From positions 1 through 55,345 of the forward strand of contig CAJUDH010000022.1 in assembly GCA_910584845.1 (NCBI GenBank): a stretch of DNA of 55,345 nt, written 5' to 3'. The position numbers and the translations under genes are program-made. The notes below the pieces were generated by a model. The model did not search any database. It had not been told where the DNA came from and was given only the letters and a program-made list of their open reading frames with translations. How positions within the stretch are numbered: the first letter of the stretch is position 1; every line of letters starts with the position of its first letter. The stretch is from an uncultured Lachnospiraceae bacterium (GTDB taxonomy: Bacteria > Bacillota > Clostridia > Lachnospirales > Lachnospiraceae). Below, one piece after another: positions 32,714-42,300 of the stretch.

Positions 32714-34567
32714 GTGGATAAAAAAGAGGTCTTAAAAAAATATTTTGGGTATGACGCCTTCCGGAATGCACAGGAATCTTTGATTGACAATATCCTGGAG
32801 GGGAAGGATACCTTGGGGATTATGCCTACCGGGGCGGGGAAATCATTATGCTACCAAATACCGGCGTTGATGATGGAAGGGGTTACCCTGGTGGTTTCTC
32901 CGCTGATTTCCCTAATGAAAGACCAGGTGGGGAGTTTGAACCAGGCCGGGGTCCATGCTGCTTATTTAAACAGTTCCCTGACCGCCAACCAATATTATAA
33001 GGCTCTTGGCTATGCAAAACAAGGGCGTTACCCCATTATTTACGTGGCGCCGGAACGGCTGGTTACGGAAGGGTTTTTGGATTTTGCCTTACAATCCCAT
33101 ATCGCCATGGTCGCGGTAGACGAGGCCCATTGTGTGTCTCAATGGGGGCAGGATTTCAGGCCCGGATACCTGAAAATCGCTGAGTTTATCAAAAGGCTGC
33201 CAAAGCGCCCTGTCGTGAGTGCGTTTACGGCTACGGCTACCAGGGAGGTAAGGGACGACATCATTGATATGCTGCAGATGCAGGCCCCCATGGTGGTTAC
33301 CACGGGGTTTGACCGTAACAACCTGTATTTTGGCGTTATGACGGTAAAAGACCGGTACGCTGCGGTCAAAAATTATCTGGAGAGGCATAAAAAGGACAGC
33401 GGCATTATTTATTGCCTGACCCGCAAGCAGGTGGAAGAGGCCTGTGGGCGTCTGACGGCAGACGGTTTTTGCGTAACCCGGTACCATGCCGGTTTAAGCG
33501 AAGAGGAGAGAAGGAAAAACCAGGATGATTTTATCTATGACAAGGTGCCGGTCATGGTCAGCACAAACGCTTTTGGGATGGGGATTGACAAGTCGAACGT
33601 AAGGTTTGTGCTCCATTATGGGATGCCGAAAAATATCGAATCCTACTATCAGGAAGCCGGGCGTGCCGGGCGCGACGGGGAACCGGCGGAATGTATTTTA
33701 TACTATAGCAGCAGGGACGTGGTTACCAACCAGCTGTTCATCGACAATAACCGGGACAATGGGGAGCTGGACGCCGCGGCCAAAGCGGTTGTAAGAGGGC
33801 GGGACATAGGGCGGCTGAAAAAAATGACTTTTTATTGTTTCACCAAGGACTGCTTAAGGGACTACATACTAAAATATTTCGGGGAATACGGGAGCAATTA
33901 CTGCGGGAATTGTTCCAATTGCCTGACCCAGTTTGAGCAGGCGGATGTGACAGAGGCCGCCAGGGCCCTGATCGGATGCGTGGGGAGCAGCAGGCAGCGG
34001 TATGGGGCAACCGTAATTATTGATACGGTCCACGGGGCCACTACCGCCAAAATAAAAAGCTATGGGATGGACACAAACCCTTATTATGGGGTGCTAAGCC
34101 AGGTGCCTACTTACCGGATCCGGCAGGTATTCAACTACTTGCAGTTGGAAGGGTACCTGTCTGTTACCAATGACGACTATGCGATCGTAAAGTTGGCCGT
34201 GAAATCAAAAGAGGTCATGGAAGGCGGCAGGCAGTTGACGATGAAACTGGCAAAAGAACCCCCTAAGGCCGAAAAAGAAACACAGGCCAGGAACAAGAAA
34301 AACAGAAAAGGCCTGCCGGGGGAAGGGGGATTTACATTAAAAGAAGATAGCCTGTTCGAAAAATTACGGGCCCTCCGGTCAGAAATTGCGAAAGAAGAAA
34401 AAGTGCCCCCTTACATTGTATTTTCTGACAAAACACTGGCCCACATGTGTGTGGTAAAGCCGAAAACCAGGCAGGAAATGTTGTCGGTATCCGGCGTGGG
34501 CGAATTCAAATTCGACAAATATGGGGAAAGGTTTTTGGCATGTATCAAAACATCGCAACAAGGATAA
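32714..34567 (+). CDS. recQ: ATP-dependent DNA helicase RecQ
   Basis: The 617-residue 3'-5' helicase unwinds recombination and replication intermediates. The Q and P-loop region reads FRNAQESLIDNILEGKD then MPTGAGKSLCYQIPA; motif II is DEAHC; motif III SAFTATAT; motif VI QEAGRAGRDGEP. The RecQ zinc cysteines are in CFTKDCLRDYILKYFGEYGSNYCGNCSNC, followed by the RQC winged helix. Residues about 540-617 form an HRDC domain (LFEKLRALRSEIAKEEKVPPYIVFSDKTL, then VSGVGEFKFDKYG). The GTG start is behind a weak AAAGGAC. It is read as a single gene and the domain order is complete. Confidence 0.95.
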   Translation: MDKKEVLKKYFGYDAFRNAQESLIDNILEGKDTLGIMPTGAGKSLCYQIPALMMEGVTLVVSPLISLMKDQVGSLNQAGVHAAYLNSSLTANQYYKALGYAKQGRYPIIYVAPERLVTEGFLDFALQSHIAMVAVDEAHCVSQWGQDFRPGYLKIAEFIKRLPKRPVVSAFTATATREVRDDIIDMLQMQAPMVVTTGFDRNNLYFGVMTVKDRYAAVKNYLERHKKDSGIIYCLTRKQVEEACGRLTADGFCVTRYHAGLSEEERRKNQDDFIYDKVPVMVSTNAFGMGIDKSNVRFVLHYGMPKNIESYYQEAGRAGRDGEPAECILYYSSRDVVTNQLFIDNNRDNGELDAAAKAVVRGRDIGRLKKMTFYCFTKDCLRDYILKYFGEYGSNYCGNCSNCLTQFEQADVTEAARALIGCVGSSRQRYGATVIIDTVHGATTAKIKSYGMDTNPYYGVLSQVPTYRIRQVFNYLQLEGYLSVTNDDYAIVKLAVKSKEVMEGGRQLTMKLAKEPPKAEKETQARNKKNRKGLPGEGGFTLKEDSLFEKLRALRSEIAKEEKVPPYIVFSDKTLAHMCVVKPKTRQEMLSVSGVGEFKFDKYGERFLACIKTSQQG

Positions 34568-34686
34568 GCCCAGGGCCTTTAAAAGTATCCGGGTTGCTTC
34601 CGGTTAAGAAAATTGTTATTTTTTTGTAAAATTGTGCTAAATATTTACTAAAAGCTTACTGTTTGTTTAAATGATTTCCCACCTGG

Positions 34687-34715
34687 TTGACATTAATTTC
34701 CAATTTTGCTACACT
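34687..34715 (+). promoter_or_regulatory. Promoter of the subtilisin gene
   Basis: TTGACA (34687-34692), a 17-bp spacer and TACACT (34710-34715) preceded by TGC (an extended -10). It lies about 75 nt upstream of the ATG. No other regulatory repeat is evident. Confidence 0.65.
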
Positions 34716-34789
34716 GATTTCATAATATTTGAAACGTAACCGATACGTGACACAAATAGAAAACCAATCAAGGAGGAAGTAAAGAGTTT

Positions 34790-36418
34790 ATGAAAAAGTT
34801 ACTTTGTTGCCTGTTATCCGGCGTGCTGGCCTTATCCGGCATATGCGCCGCCCCTGTGAAGGCCCAGGCGGCCGATTATGAAGCGTATTATGCAAAACTG
34901 CGCCAAATGATTGCCGATTCCTGGAACAGCGGAAATTATTCACCCGTGAAGCCAGGGGGTTCTGGCGGGCAGGATTTTTCTACCAAACGGCTGATTGTCC
35001 AGACCAAGTTGGGCGCTTCCATTGCTAAGGCCATAGGTGCTTCCCAGTATTTGCTGGATGAAGACGGATATTGTATCCTGCAGTTTGAACAGGCCGAACA
35101 GGCCAAGGCGGCTTTTGAGAAAATTAAGGCCATGGCCGGCGTTACCAGCGTGGAGGCCGATTCCATTGTGACCGCATGCGACAGCTTTTCTGCAACCAGT
35201 TTCAGGGCGGCCAGCTCCGGCCATTTGTCCTGGGGCGCCGACCGGATCAAGGCAGACGATTTTATTGGCCGTATGTCGGACGGGCAGCGCGGCAACACAG
35301 TGACCGTGGCCGTTATTGACACCGGCGTTACCAGTTCCCATGAAGCCCTGTCAGGCCGTATGGTGGCCGGGACCGGGATGCACAACGGCGGCAGTTCCGA
35401 AGACGGCAACGGCCATGGGACCCATGTGGCAGGCATTATTGCCGATTCCACCCGGGGCACTAAAGTGCAGATCATGCCGATCCAGGTGCTGGATGCCAAC
35501 GGGCAAGGGACCAACCTGACTATTGCAGCCGGTATCCAGTGGGCGATGCAGCATGGGGCCAACGTGATTAATTTAAGCCTCGGGGGTTATGACCCGTCGT
35601 CCTCCCATTATCTGGATTCCGTGATCCAAAAGGCCATGGACGCCGGAATTGTGGTGGTTGCCGCTGCCGGAAACGACAATGCCAGCACCGACCGGTTCTG
35701 CCCTGCCCATGTAAACGGGGTTATTTGTGTCAGTGCCGTGGATGCCAACGACCAAAAGGCTTCTTTTTCCAACTATGGCAGCAACGTAAGCCTGGCCGCT
35801 CCTGGCGTGAATATTAAAAGCGCGGGCCGGAGCGGTTATGTGAGCATGAGCGGGACTTCCATGGCTGCGCCTTACGTTTCGGCGGCAGCGGCTTTGGTGA
35901 AAGCGACGGATATGGGCGCAACCCCTGCTTCAGTAAAGCAGGCACTGCAAAACGCAAGTGATGACCGGGGAAGCAGCGGATGGGATTCCTATTATGGTTC
36001 CGGGGTTTTAAACCTTGCCAATGTCAGCACGGGCCAGGAGAATACGCCTCCGCCAGAGACGTCTGCCCCGGAAACCAAACCGGAAACCCAGCCAGGCCAG
36101 CCGGATTCCGATAAGCCTTGGAAAGGCTGGCAGCCGCCTGCCCCGCCGGAGGATACTCCGGAGGTGCCGATGTATGCGATTTCCGTGTCTGTAAAGACCC
36201 AGAAAGTCAACGGGAAAACTACGGCTGCTTTGGTGATCAAGACGAAAAAAGACGGCAACCAGCTATCGGTCAAAATTGACGATATTCCTTTTGACAGCGC
36301 CTTGTCAAATAAAGGGGACGGAAACTATGAGGTGTCCCTAAAAGGAATCGGCCATGGCACCCACCGGTATGAAATCGTCCATGGAGACACGAAAAAAACA
36401 GGCAGTTTTATCTATTAA
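34790..36418 (+). CDS. Secreted subtilisin-family serine protease (S8)
   Basis: The 542-residue pre-pro-protease has a signal peptide (MKKLLCCLLSGVLALSG, cleaved near AQA-AD), an inhibitor-type propeptide with LIVQTKLGASIAKAIGAS and a strand pattern like inhibitor I9 (residues about 60-125), and a subtilisin catalytic domain. The catalytic triad is Asp177 (VIDTGV), His209 (GNGHGTHVAG) and Ser357 (GTSMAAPYV), with the oxyanion Asn in AAAGNDN. After residue about 410 comes a Pro/Glu/Thr-rich linker and a C-terminal beta-domain (AISVSVKTQKVNGKTTAALVIKTK) of unknown role. AAGGAGGAAG precedes the ATG. It should digest proteins outside the cell; it is a free-standing gene. Confidence 0.93.
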   Translation: MKKLLCCLLSGVLALSGICAAPVKAQAADYEAYYAKLRQMIADSWNSGNYSPVKPGGSGGQDFSTKRLIVQTKLGASIAKAIGASQYLLDEDGYCILQFEQAEQAKAAFEKIKAMAGVTSVEADSIVTACDSFSATSFRAASSGHLSWGADRIKADDFIGRMSDGQRGNTVTVAVIDTGVTSSHEALSGRMVAGTGMHNGGSSEDGNGHGTHVAGIIADSTRGTKVQIMPIQVLDANGQGTNLTIAAGIQWAMQHGANVINLSLGGYDPSSSHYLDSVIQKAMDAGIVVVAAAGNDNASTDRFCPAHVNGVICVSAVDANDQKASFSNYGSNVSLAAPGVNIKSAGRSGYVSMSGTSMAAPYVSAAAALVKATDMGATPASVKQALQNASDDRGSSGWDSYYGSGVLNLANVSTGQENTPPPETSAPETKPETQPGQPDSDKPWKGWQPPAPPEDTPEVPMYAISVSVKTQKVNGKTTAALVIKTKKDGNQLSVKIDDIPFDSALSNKGDGNYEVSLKGIGHGTHRYEIVHGDTKKTGSFIY

Positions 36419-36429
36419 AAAAGATTTGC

Positions 36430-36526
36430 TTGATTTTTTAAAGAAGCTTTTGTATAATCAATAATGTATTAGGCAAATGCCTCGATCCACGTCTGTCAGG
36501 GAAAATCCCTGGCAGGCGTGTTTTTT
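36430..36526 (+). ncRNA. Possible small RNA: promoter followed by terminator
   Basis: TTGATT (36430-36435), a 17-bp spacer and TATAAT (36453-36458) form a good promoter directly after the protease stop. Transcription from about 36465 would run only about 60 nt to a strong terminator: CACGTCTGTCAGGG (36488-36501) pairs with CCCTGGCAGGCGTG (36507-36520), two G-U pairs, AAAAT loop, then six T. A shorter AGGCA/TGCCT hairpin precedes it. The terminator also serves the protease gene. A short RNA, or a leader that conditionally reads through to the YitT gene 190 nt downstream, would explain a promoter placed before the terminator. Confidence 0.45.
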
Positions 36527-36571
36527 GTTTTACCGGAACACCCGCCCGGTCGGACTTTATGGCCCTCCAAA

Positions 36572-36655
36572 GCCTTCCGGGCGGGGGCGTACCGCGGCAT
36601 AGGGGATTGCGGCGCGAAAGCGGCCCGCCGCAGGCGGAGGGTCCAGTGGGGCAGG
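36572..36655 (+). repeat. Structured intergenic repeat, copy C
   Basis: GCCTTCCGGGCGGGGGCGTA to GGTCCAGTGGGGCAGG is similar over about 84 nt to copy A (26071-26155) and less so to copy B (29533-29614). AAAGCGGCCCGCCGCAGGCGG at 36617-36637 is identical to copy A. Upstream, CCCGCCCGG and CCGGGCGGG arms (about 36541-36549 and 36577-36585) add a further stem. It follows the T-run of a strong terminator, as copies A and B do. Confidence 0.6.
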
Positions 36656-36717
36656 ATGTGCCTTTCCACAGAGGGGAAAGGCGGCCACAGATTATATTTT
36701 AGGAGGTTGTGGGTATC

Positions 36718-37593
36718 ATGGATGTGGACAGGCGTCGGAAATTATGGCAGAAACTGGCGGTGTTGGGGCTGGTGGCGGCAGGGAACGGGATGTATGCGCT
36801 GACCGTGAAATTGTTCTTGCTTCCGGCAGGTTTGGTGACAGGGGGGACTACCGGGATCGCCTTGGCGATGAACCATGGGCTGGGGGTGCCGGTGCCTTTG
36901 TTCGTATTGGCCTTTAACGTAATTATGCTGGTAACCGGATATTTCCTGTTAGGGAAAGCTTTTGCGGTAACTACGGTTATCAGCACTTTTGTATATCCGG
37001 CCGCACTGGAATTTTTTAACCGTCTGTTGGGCGATGTGGTTATTACCCAGGATATTTTGTTGTGCAGCCTGTTTTCCGGCCTTGGGATCGGGGCGTCTTT
37101 GGGGCTGGTAATCCGGGCAGGGGCGTCTACTGGGGGCATGGATATTCCACCATTGGTGCTAAACCGGTATTTTCGGATTCCGGTGTCAGTAAGTTTGTAC
37201 CTATTTGACTTTTGCATATTACTGTGCCAGGCTTTCTGGAGTACGCCGGAAAAACTGTTATATGGGATTTTGCTGGTATTGACATATACCGTGGTTTTAG
37301 ACAAGTTTATGCTGATTGGGACGTCCCGTACGGAAGTGAAGGTAGTTACCCGCTACCCGGAAAAAGTGCGGGAGGCAATTTTGACCCAGCTAGACCGGGG
37401 GGTAACGTTGCTCCACGGTGAAAGCGGGTATCTCCGCCTGGATACCAAGGTTATATTCAGCATAATTTCCAACCGGGAACTGCCAAAGGTGGAGAAATTG
37501 ATCCATAGCATCGACCCAGAAAGTTTCCTGGTGGTGAGCCGGGTCAGTGAAGTCAGGGGGCGGGGGTTCTCTATGGAAAAAAAATACTATTGA
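36718..37593 (+). CDS. YitT-family membrane protein (DUF161 and DUF2179 domains)
   Basis: The 291-residue protein has about five to six hydrophobic segments (residues about 15-200; GLVTGGTTGIALAMNHGLGVPV, GIGASLGLVIRAGASTGGMDIPPLVLNRYF with the G-A-S-T-G-G-M/D pattern) and a C-terminal cytoplasmic DUF2179 domain (RYPEKVREAILTQLDRGVTLLHGESGY, SRVSEVRGRGF). The family is widespread in Firmicutes; transport is suspected but no substrate is established. AGGAGG lies 12 bases before the ATG at 36718; a GTG at 36709 is too close to it. It converges on the hscC-type gene, separated by a shared terminator. Confidence 0.9.
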   Translation: MDVDRRRKLWQKLAVLGLVAAGNGMYALTVKLFLLPAGLVTGGTTGIALAMNHGLGVPVPLFVLAFNVIMLVTGYFLLGKAFAVTTVISTFVYPAALEFFNRLLGDVVITQDILLCSLFSGLGIGASLGLVIRAGASTGGMDIPPLVLNRYFRIPVSVSLYLFDFCILLCQAFWSTPEKLLYGILLVLTYTVVLDKFMLIGTSRTEVKVVTRYPEKVREAILTQLDRGVTLLHGESGYLRLDTKVIFSIISNRELPKVEKLIHSIDPESFLVVSRVSEVRGRGFSMEKKYY

Positions 37594-37606
37594 AAAAAGA
37601 GAAAAA

Positions 37607-37650
37607 GGCAGCCGCAAAACGTGGTGTTTTCTGTTTTGCGGCTGCCCTTT
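37607..37650. terminator. Bidirectional terminator between YitT and the Hsp70 gene
   Basis: GGCAGCCGCAAAAC (37607-37620) pairs perfectly with GTTTTGCGGCTGCC (37633-37646). A run of A precedes the stem and CTTT follows, so it terminates convergent transcription from both sides. Confidence 0.8.
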
Positions 37651-37666
37651 GGAATGTTTTGGAAAA

Positions 37667-39358
37667 TCATGTCTCTTCCATCATTTCCAGAAATTCTTTA
37701 AATGCTTCTTTCGCTTCTTCGATGATCCCCTGGTCGTAAGTGTTTAAAGCTTTTTCAAACTTTCGTATGGCGGATTCCACATACAGCCGGTCGTCCCCCA
37801 GGCTTTCTTCATAAACCCGCTCGCCGCGGAGCAGGAGATATTTGTTTTCCTCCCGGTCCCGGGGATGGATTTTCAAATAAGATAAGGTTTTGAGGCGTTC
37901 TTCTATCTCTTCCGGGGTCATATCCACATCCCTGCCGAAAAATACTTTTTTCATTACTTTTTGGGTGGAAACTACCTTTACCTCCACTTCCAACAGGGAG
38001 TTGATGTCGTAGGTGTAGGTGACGTCCACGGCTTCCTGCCCGGCTTTGGCCGGAGGGATGTCGATCAGCAGCTCTCCCAGGGACAAATTGTTGGCAGCAA
38101 AGCGGCTTTCCCCCTGGAGGACATTGACCCGTATCTTGTTTTGGTTGTCCCGGACGGAGTAGAGCCGTTCCGTGCGGCTGGCCGGGATAACGGTGTTGCG
38201 GTCGATGATGGGGCAGAAGACCCCGTTTTCATAGCGGTTTTCTTCCCATTCCCGAACCACTTCAGTACCCAGGGTAAAGGGGCATACATCCGTGAGGATC
38301 ACTTCTTTGATGGCATCTTTCCGCTCCTTCATGGCGCCTTGGATAGCGGCGCCCAGGGCTACGGCTTCATCGGGGTTAATATTGGTGTCGGGGAGCATTT
38401 TAAAAAGTTTGCTGACAAAGCGGCGGATGATCGGGCTTTTGGTGGCCCCGCCTACCAATACCACCTTGTCAATGTCGGACAGGCGCACGTGGGCATCGGC
38501 CAAGCTGCGCTTTACCGGTTTGCGGATCCGCTCCAGCAGTTCGTTGCAGGCATCTTCATATTGGGAAAGCTCCACTTCCATTTCGTACAGTTTTTCGTCG
38601 ATTTTGCAGCGCATGGCGGAGGAGCGTTTATCTGAAAAACCTAATTTGCACAATTCCGCCTGTTTATGGATGTGGCGCAAAGTTTTTTCATTTAAGGACA
38701 GCCGGTCCAAATCCGTGTGCTTGTCAAAAAACATGGTTTCCAGCACGGCCGTAAAATCTTCGCCTCCCAGGAAATTGTCGCCGGCCACGGCCCGTACCTC
38801 CAGGATCGTGTCAAACAATTCCAAAATAGACACGTCAAAAGTGCCGCCCCCCAAGTCAAACACCAGGAACCGGGCGTTGTCGTGGCTTTGGTAAAGGCCA
38901 TAAGCAATGGCGGCAGCGGTGGGTTCGCTGATGATCCGCTCCACTTTGAGGCCGGCCATTTCCCCGGCCCGTTTCGTGGCCTTGCGGCGCTGGTCGTTAA
39001 AATAGGCAGGGACGCTGATGACTGCTTCGGTCACTGTTTCGCCCAAAAAGCTTTCTGCGTCTTCTTTCAGGGTGCGCAACACCAGGGCCGACAATTCTTC
39101 AGCCAAAAATGTTTTGTGAAGCAGCTGGAATTGTTTTTTGCTGCCCATGTCCCTTTTGAAAACGGCGGCCGTGCTGCCCGGGTATAAAAGCCCCCGTTCC
39201 ATGGCCGATTCCCCCACGTAAATCTGCTCATCCTCATCCATGCTGACCACAGACGGGGTTAAGTGCTTGCCGAGCCGGTTGGGGATAATCCGCGGCCCGT
39301 CTTCCGTAAAGTAAGCCACCAGGCTATTGGTGGTTCCCAAGTCGATTCCAATAATCAT
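37667..39358 (-). CDS. hscC: HscC-type Hsp70 chaperone
   Basis: The 563-residue Hsp70 has the nucleotide-binding domain signatures IGIDLGTTNSLVAYF (phosphate 1), LVFDLGGGTFDVSILEL (phosphate 2) and VVLVGGATKSPIIRRFVSKLF (adenosine). A substrate-binding domain follows (DVCPFTLGTEV, DRNTVIPASRTERLYSVRDNQ, GESRFAANNLSLGELLIDIPPAKAG). The lid is short, ending FKEFLEMMEET, so the protein is smaller than DnaK (about 610-640) and fits HscC. It would use ATP to bind a limited set of clients. Its start overlaps the stop of the large TPR/J-like gene by 4 nt (ATGA), making that protein its likely partner. Control is not evident. Confidence 0.88.
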   Translation of the reverse strand: MIIGIDLGTTNSLVAYFTEDGPRIIPNRLGKHLTPSVVSMDEDEQIYVGESAMERGLLYPGSTAAVFKRDMGSKKQFQLLHKTFLAEELSALVLRTLKEDAESFLGETVTEAVISVPAYFNDQRRKATKRAGEMAGLKVERIISEPTAAAIAYGLYQSHDNARFLVFDLGGGTFDVSILELFDTILEVRAVAGDNFLGGEDFTAVLETMFFDKHTDLDRLSLNEKTLRHIHKQAELCKLGFSDKRSSAMRCKIDEKLYEMEVELSQYEDACNELLERIRKPVKRSLADAHVRLSDIDKVVLVGGATKSPIIRRFVSKLFKMLPDTNINPDEAVALGAAIQGAMKERKDAIKEVILTDVCPFTLGTEVVREWEENRYENGVFCPIIDRNTVIPASRTERLYSVRDNQNKIRVNVLQGESRFAANNLSLGELLIDIPPAKAGQEAVDVTYTYDINSLLEVEVKVVSTQKVMKKVFFGRDVDMTPEEIEERLKTLSYLKIHPRDREENKYLLLRGERVYEESLGDDRLYVESAIRKFEKALNTYDQGIIEEAKEAFKEFLEMMEET

Positions 39359-42300
39359 AATTTGCCTTTCTTTGCTAGTAAATGTTCCAAAGTCGCTTTT
39401 GCCGTAATGCCGTGTTGGTTGGCCCGGATCGACTTCTGATAGTATTCTTCTGCTTTTTCGTAGTCCTCCATGGCTTCATAGTACATGCCCAGATATAAAT
39501 ACCCTTCATAACATTCCCTGTGCCGGCATTGTTTGCAGCGCCGGCATTCATACATCTGGTGGAAATAGCTTAAGCCTTTTTCTGTCTCGCCCAGGCAGAT
39601 ATAGAGCCATGCGTGGCGCATGAGCCGGGCAGGGCGGTAGGGGCGGTAGTTGAGATAAAGTTCTTCGCTTTTCCACTTGGACTTGGCAAAATGGGCAAAA
39701 GATTTTTGGGCATGTGCTTTGGCGAGGCCAAACTGCCTCATGCGGAAACAGACGGTTGCCAGTTCCCACTCGATCTCATGGAGCTCATCTTCCTCGGTTT
39801 CGATGGCCAAGGCCTTTAAAAAATAGGCTTCGGCTTTCTTTAGATCCAGCAGCTGATCCTTATAATAGGCAGCCAGGTCGCTGTACCGGTCGGCCCTTTG
39901 CTCCTTTTTGGCGGCCCATACCCCTTTTTTATAAGTAAGGAGCGCCCGGGAGGTGTGGCCTTGCAGATATTGGATGTCGCCAATGTGGGCGTAGTAACTG
40001 TCGTTGTCAGGGTCTTTTTCAAAATAGCTGATGGCAGTTTTATAATCCCCTAAATACCGGTATAAAAACCCCAATTCTTTGAATGTGTTTTTGTTGCCGG
40101 GCTCTATTTCCAGATTTTTTTCGTAGCATTCGATGGACTTGCGGTAGTCGCCCAGGGCTTCGTAACAGTCAGCCAGGTTGCTATAGGGCAGGAGGCTTTT
40201 TTTGTCGCCCAAATGCTCCAGGGCCTGCATAAAGTAGCCGATGGCTTTTTCGTAATCGTTGAGCCGCTCAAAACAGCAGCCGATATTATTGTAGATGACC
40301 CATTCGTCGGGGCCGTATTTCAGCGCCTCCTCAAAATCGGCGATGGCTTTCTCGATGTCCATGTTGCGCATGTAGAACAATCCCCGGTGCACCAGGTCAT
40401 GGCAGGTAGGGCGGGCTTCAATTTGCCGGTCCATGTACTGGATGGCCTTTTCAAAATCTTTCGGGTCATTAGTGTCCTGATAACGGTCCTGGTAAAAATC
40501 GGCCAGTTTTTCACAGGCCTCCCGATGGGTACGCCGATGCTTCAAAGCCTCCTCATAACATTCTATAGCCAAAGCTTTCATCCCCAGGGCTTCCTGGCAC
40601 AGGCCGCAGTTATAATGGAGGACCGGGGAGTCGGAATATTGTTCTTTGGCAGCGTTATACTCTGCCAAAGCTTTTTTATATTCTTCGTGGTCCAGGTAAA
40701 TATGGCCGCGGATCATGCGGTACTGCATGCGCTCCGGGTTTTCTTCTATGGCGGCCTGCATATGCTCTAAAGCCTTGTCCAGGTCGTTGTTGTCCCAGTG
40801 GAGCAGGCCCGTCTCGTATTCGATCTCGGACAAATCCTCAATATCGGTCTCCGGGTTTTGGTGCTCTGCCATCAGTTCGGCGGCAATCGCCAAGGGCTTT
40901 TTCCGGTCAGACCGGTTGTCGGCCAGGTTCCGCAGGACTTTGATCTCGTAGAGCCGCAGGCAGGGGCTGAATTCCACTTGGTTTTCCCTGGCCCGGTCCA
41001 GCACGCTTTTGGCGTCGTTAAACTGGTCATGGTAGAAAAATACGCGGACGGCCAGCAAATAAGGCTTGTAATGCCCCGGATAAATGCGGATGGCGTTATA
41101 GTAGTCGTCTACCACCTGCTGGCCTTTATGGAGTTCGTAGGCGGCTTCCTGGCGCTGCAGGTAGGCAGGGTAGTATTCGCTGTCTTCCTGGATGACCTGG
41201 TCGCAGGCATCAATGCAATGGCCATAGTCTTTGTATTGGAACAGCAAGTATGCTTTATATTGCATAGCGGCCAGCTTGTCCCGGAGGCTTTGGGCGGCGG
41301 AGGCGGCCGTATCTACATAGTGAAGGGCCTGTTCCCGGTCCTCAAGGCCATAGTAACATCCGCTTAACAAATGGCAGGCCTGGAATTCCCGGGAGATCCT
41401 TTTACGGTTTTCATCCGAACCGTCGTCTTGTGTTTGGCGGATCAGGTCCAGCCAACGCAGCAAGTGGGGTAATGCATCTTTATAACGGTCCACCCGGTAA
41501 AGGAGCCGGCCAAATAGATTTACATAAGAGTATTCCGTATCTTCATCCGGCTCAAAAGGTTCCATCAAAGCAATGGCATCTTCCGGGCGTTCCAACTGAA
41601 ACAGGCACCATCCAAGCTCGATGGTATCTTCTTTTCGTTTTGCCTCGTCCAGTTCCGGCTGGTCCAAGCGTTTTGTGTATTCCTGGATCAGGGCGCTATT
41701 GGTTTCGTTCATCAGCTCCAGGGCTTCTTCGTCCTGGTTGTCTTTGTCCAAAAGCTGCAAAAGCAGTTCCTTGGCTTCACAATATTCCTTTTTGTCCATC
41801 CGATAGCGGGCCATGCCTAACTTGGCCATGTAATGGGTGGGCATATGATCCAGTATTTTTTGCCAGAGGCAACCGGCTTCTTCTTTTTGGCCCATGGCCC
41901 ATTGCGCGTAAGCGCAATAAAGCCGGACGTATTCGTCTTTCCGGACGCTTTCCGGCGCCTGGGACAAAAGCCGGGCCACCCCATCCCGGGCAGCCCGGGC
42001 CAGACGGGCAGGCAGGCCTTCATCCTGTGCCCCAGGCAGGGGATCCGGCCCCCCGCCCCCCTCCAGGCTTGCGGCAGATGCGGCGGCTTCCGAACGGATG
42101 ACGGCGGTATCGCCCCCGTCCTGGGGCTGCCCGTTTTCCCGGAAGGTTTCCAGAGCCATGGCCAGGATCCGTAGCCGTTCCACATCGGCGTAAGGGTGGT
42201 ATAGCCCGAATGCTTCCAGGCTGTCCAGCTTTTGGCTGCACCCTTCCAGTTTCCGCCAGTTAATTTGCCGGCGCACATCCAGATAGTTGCGGATATAGTC

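Noticed and set aside
40798..42174. Several plus-strand open frames opposite the TPR protein
   Set aside because: Antisense to a continuous 1164-residue repeat protein; compositions are those of shadows.
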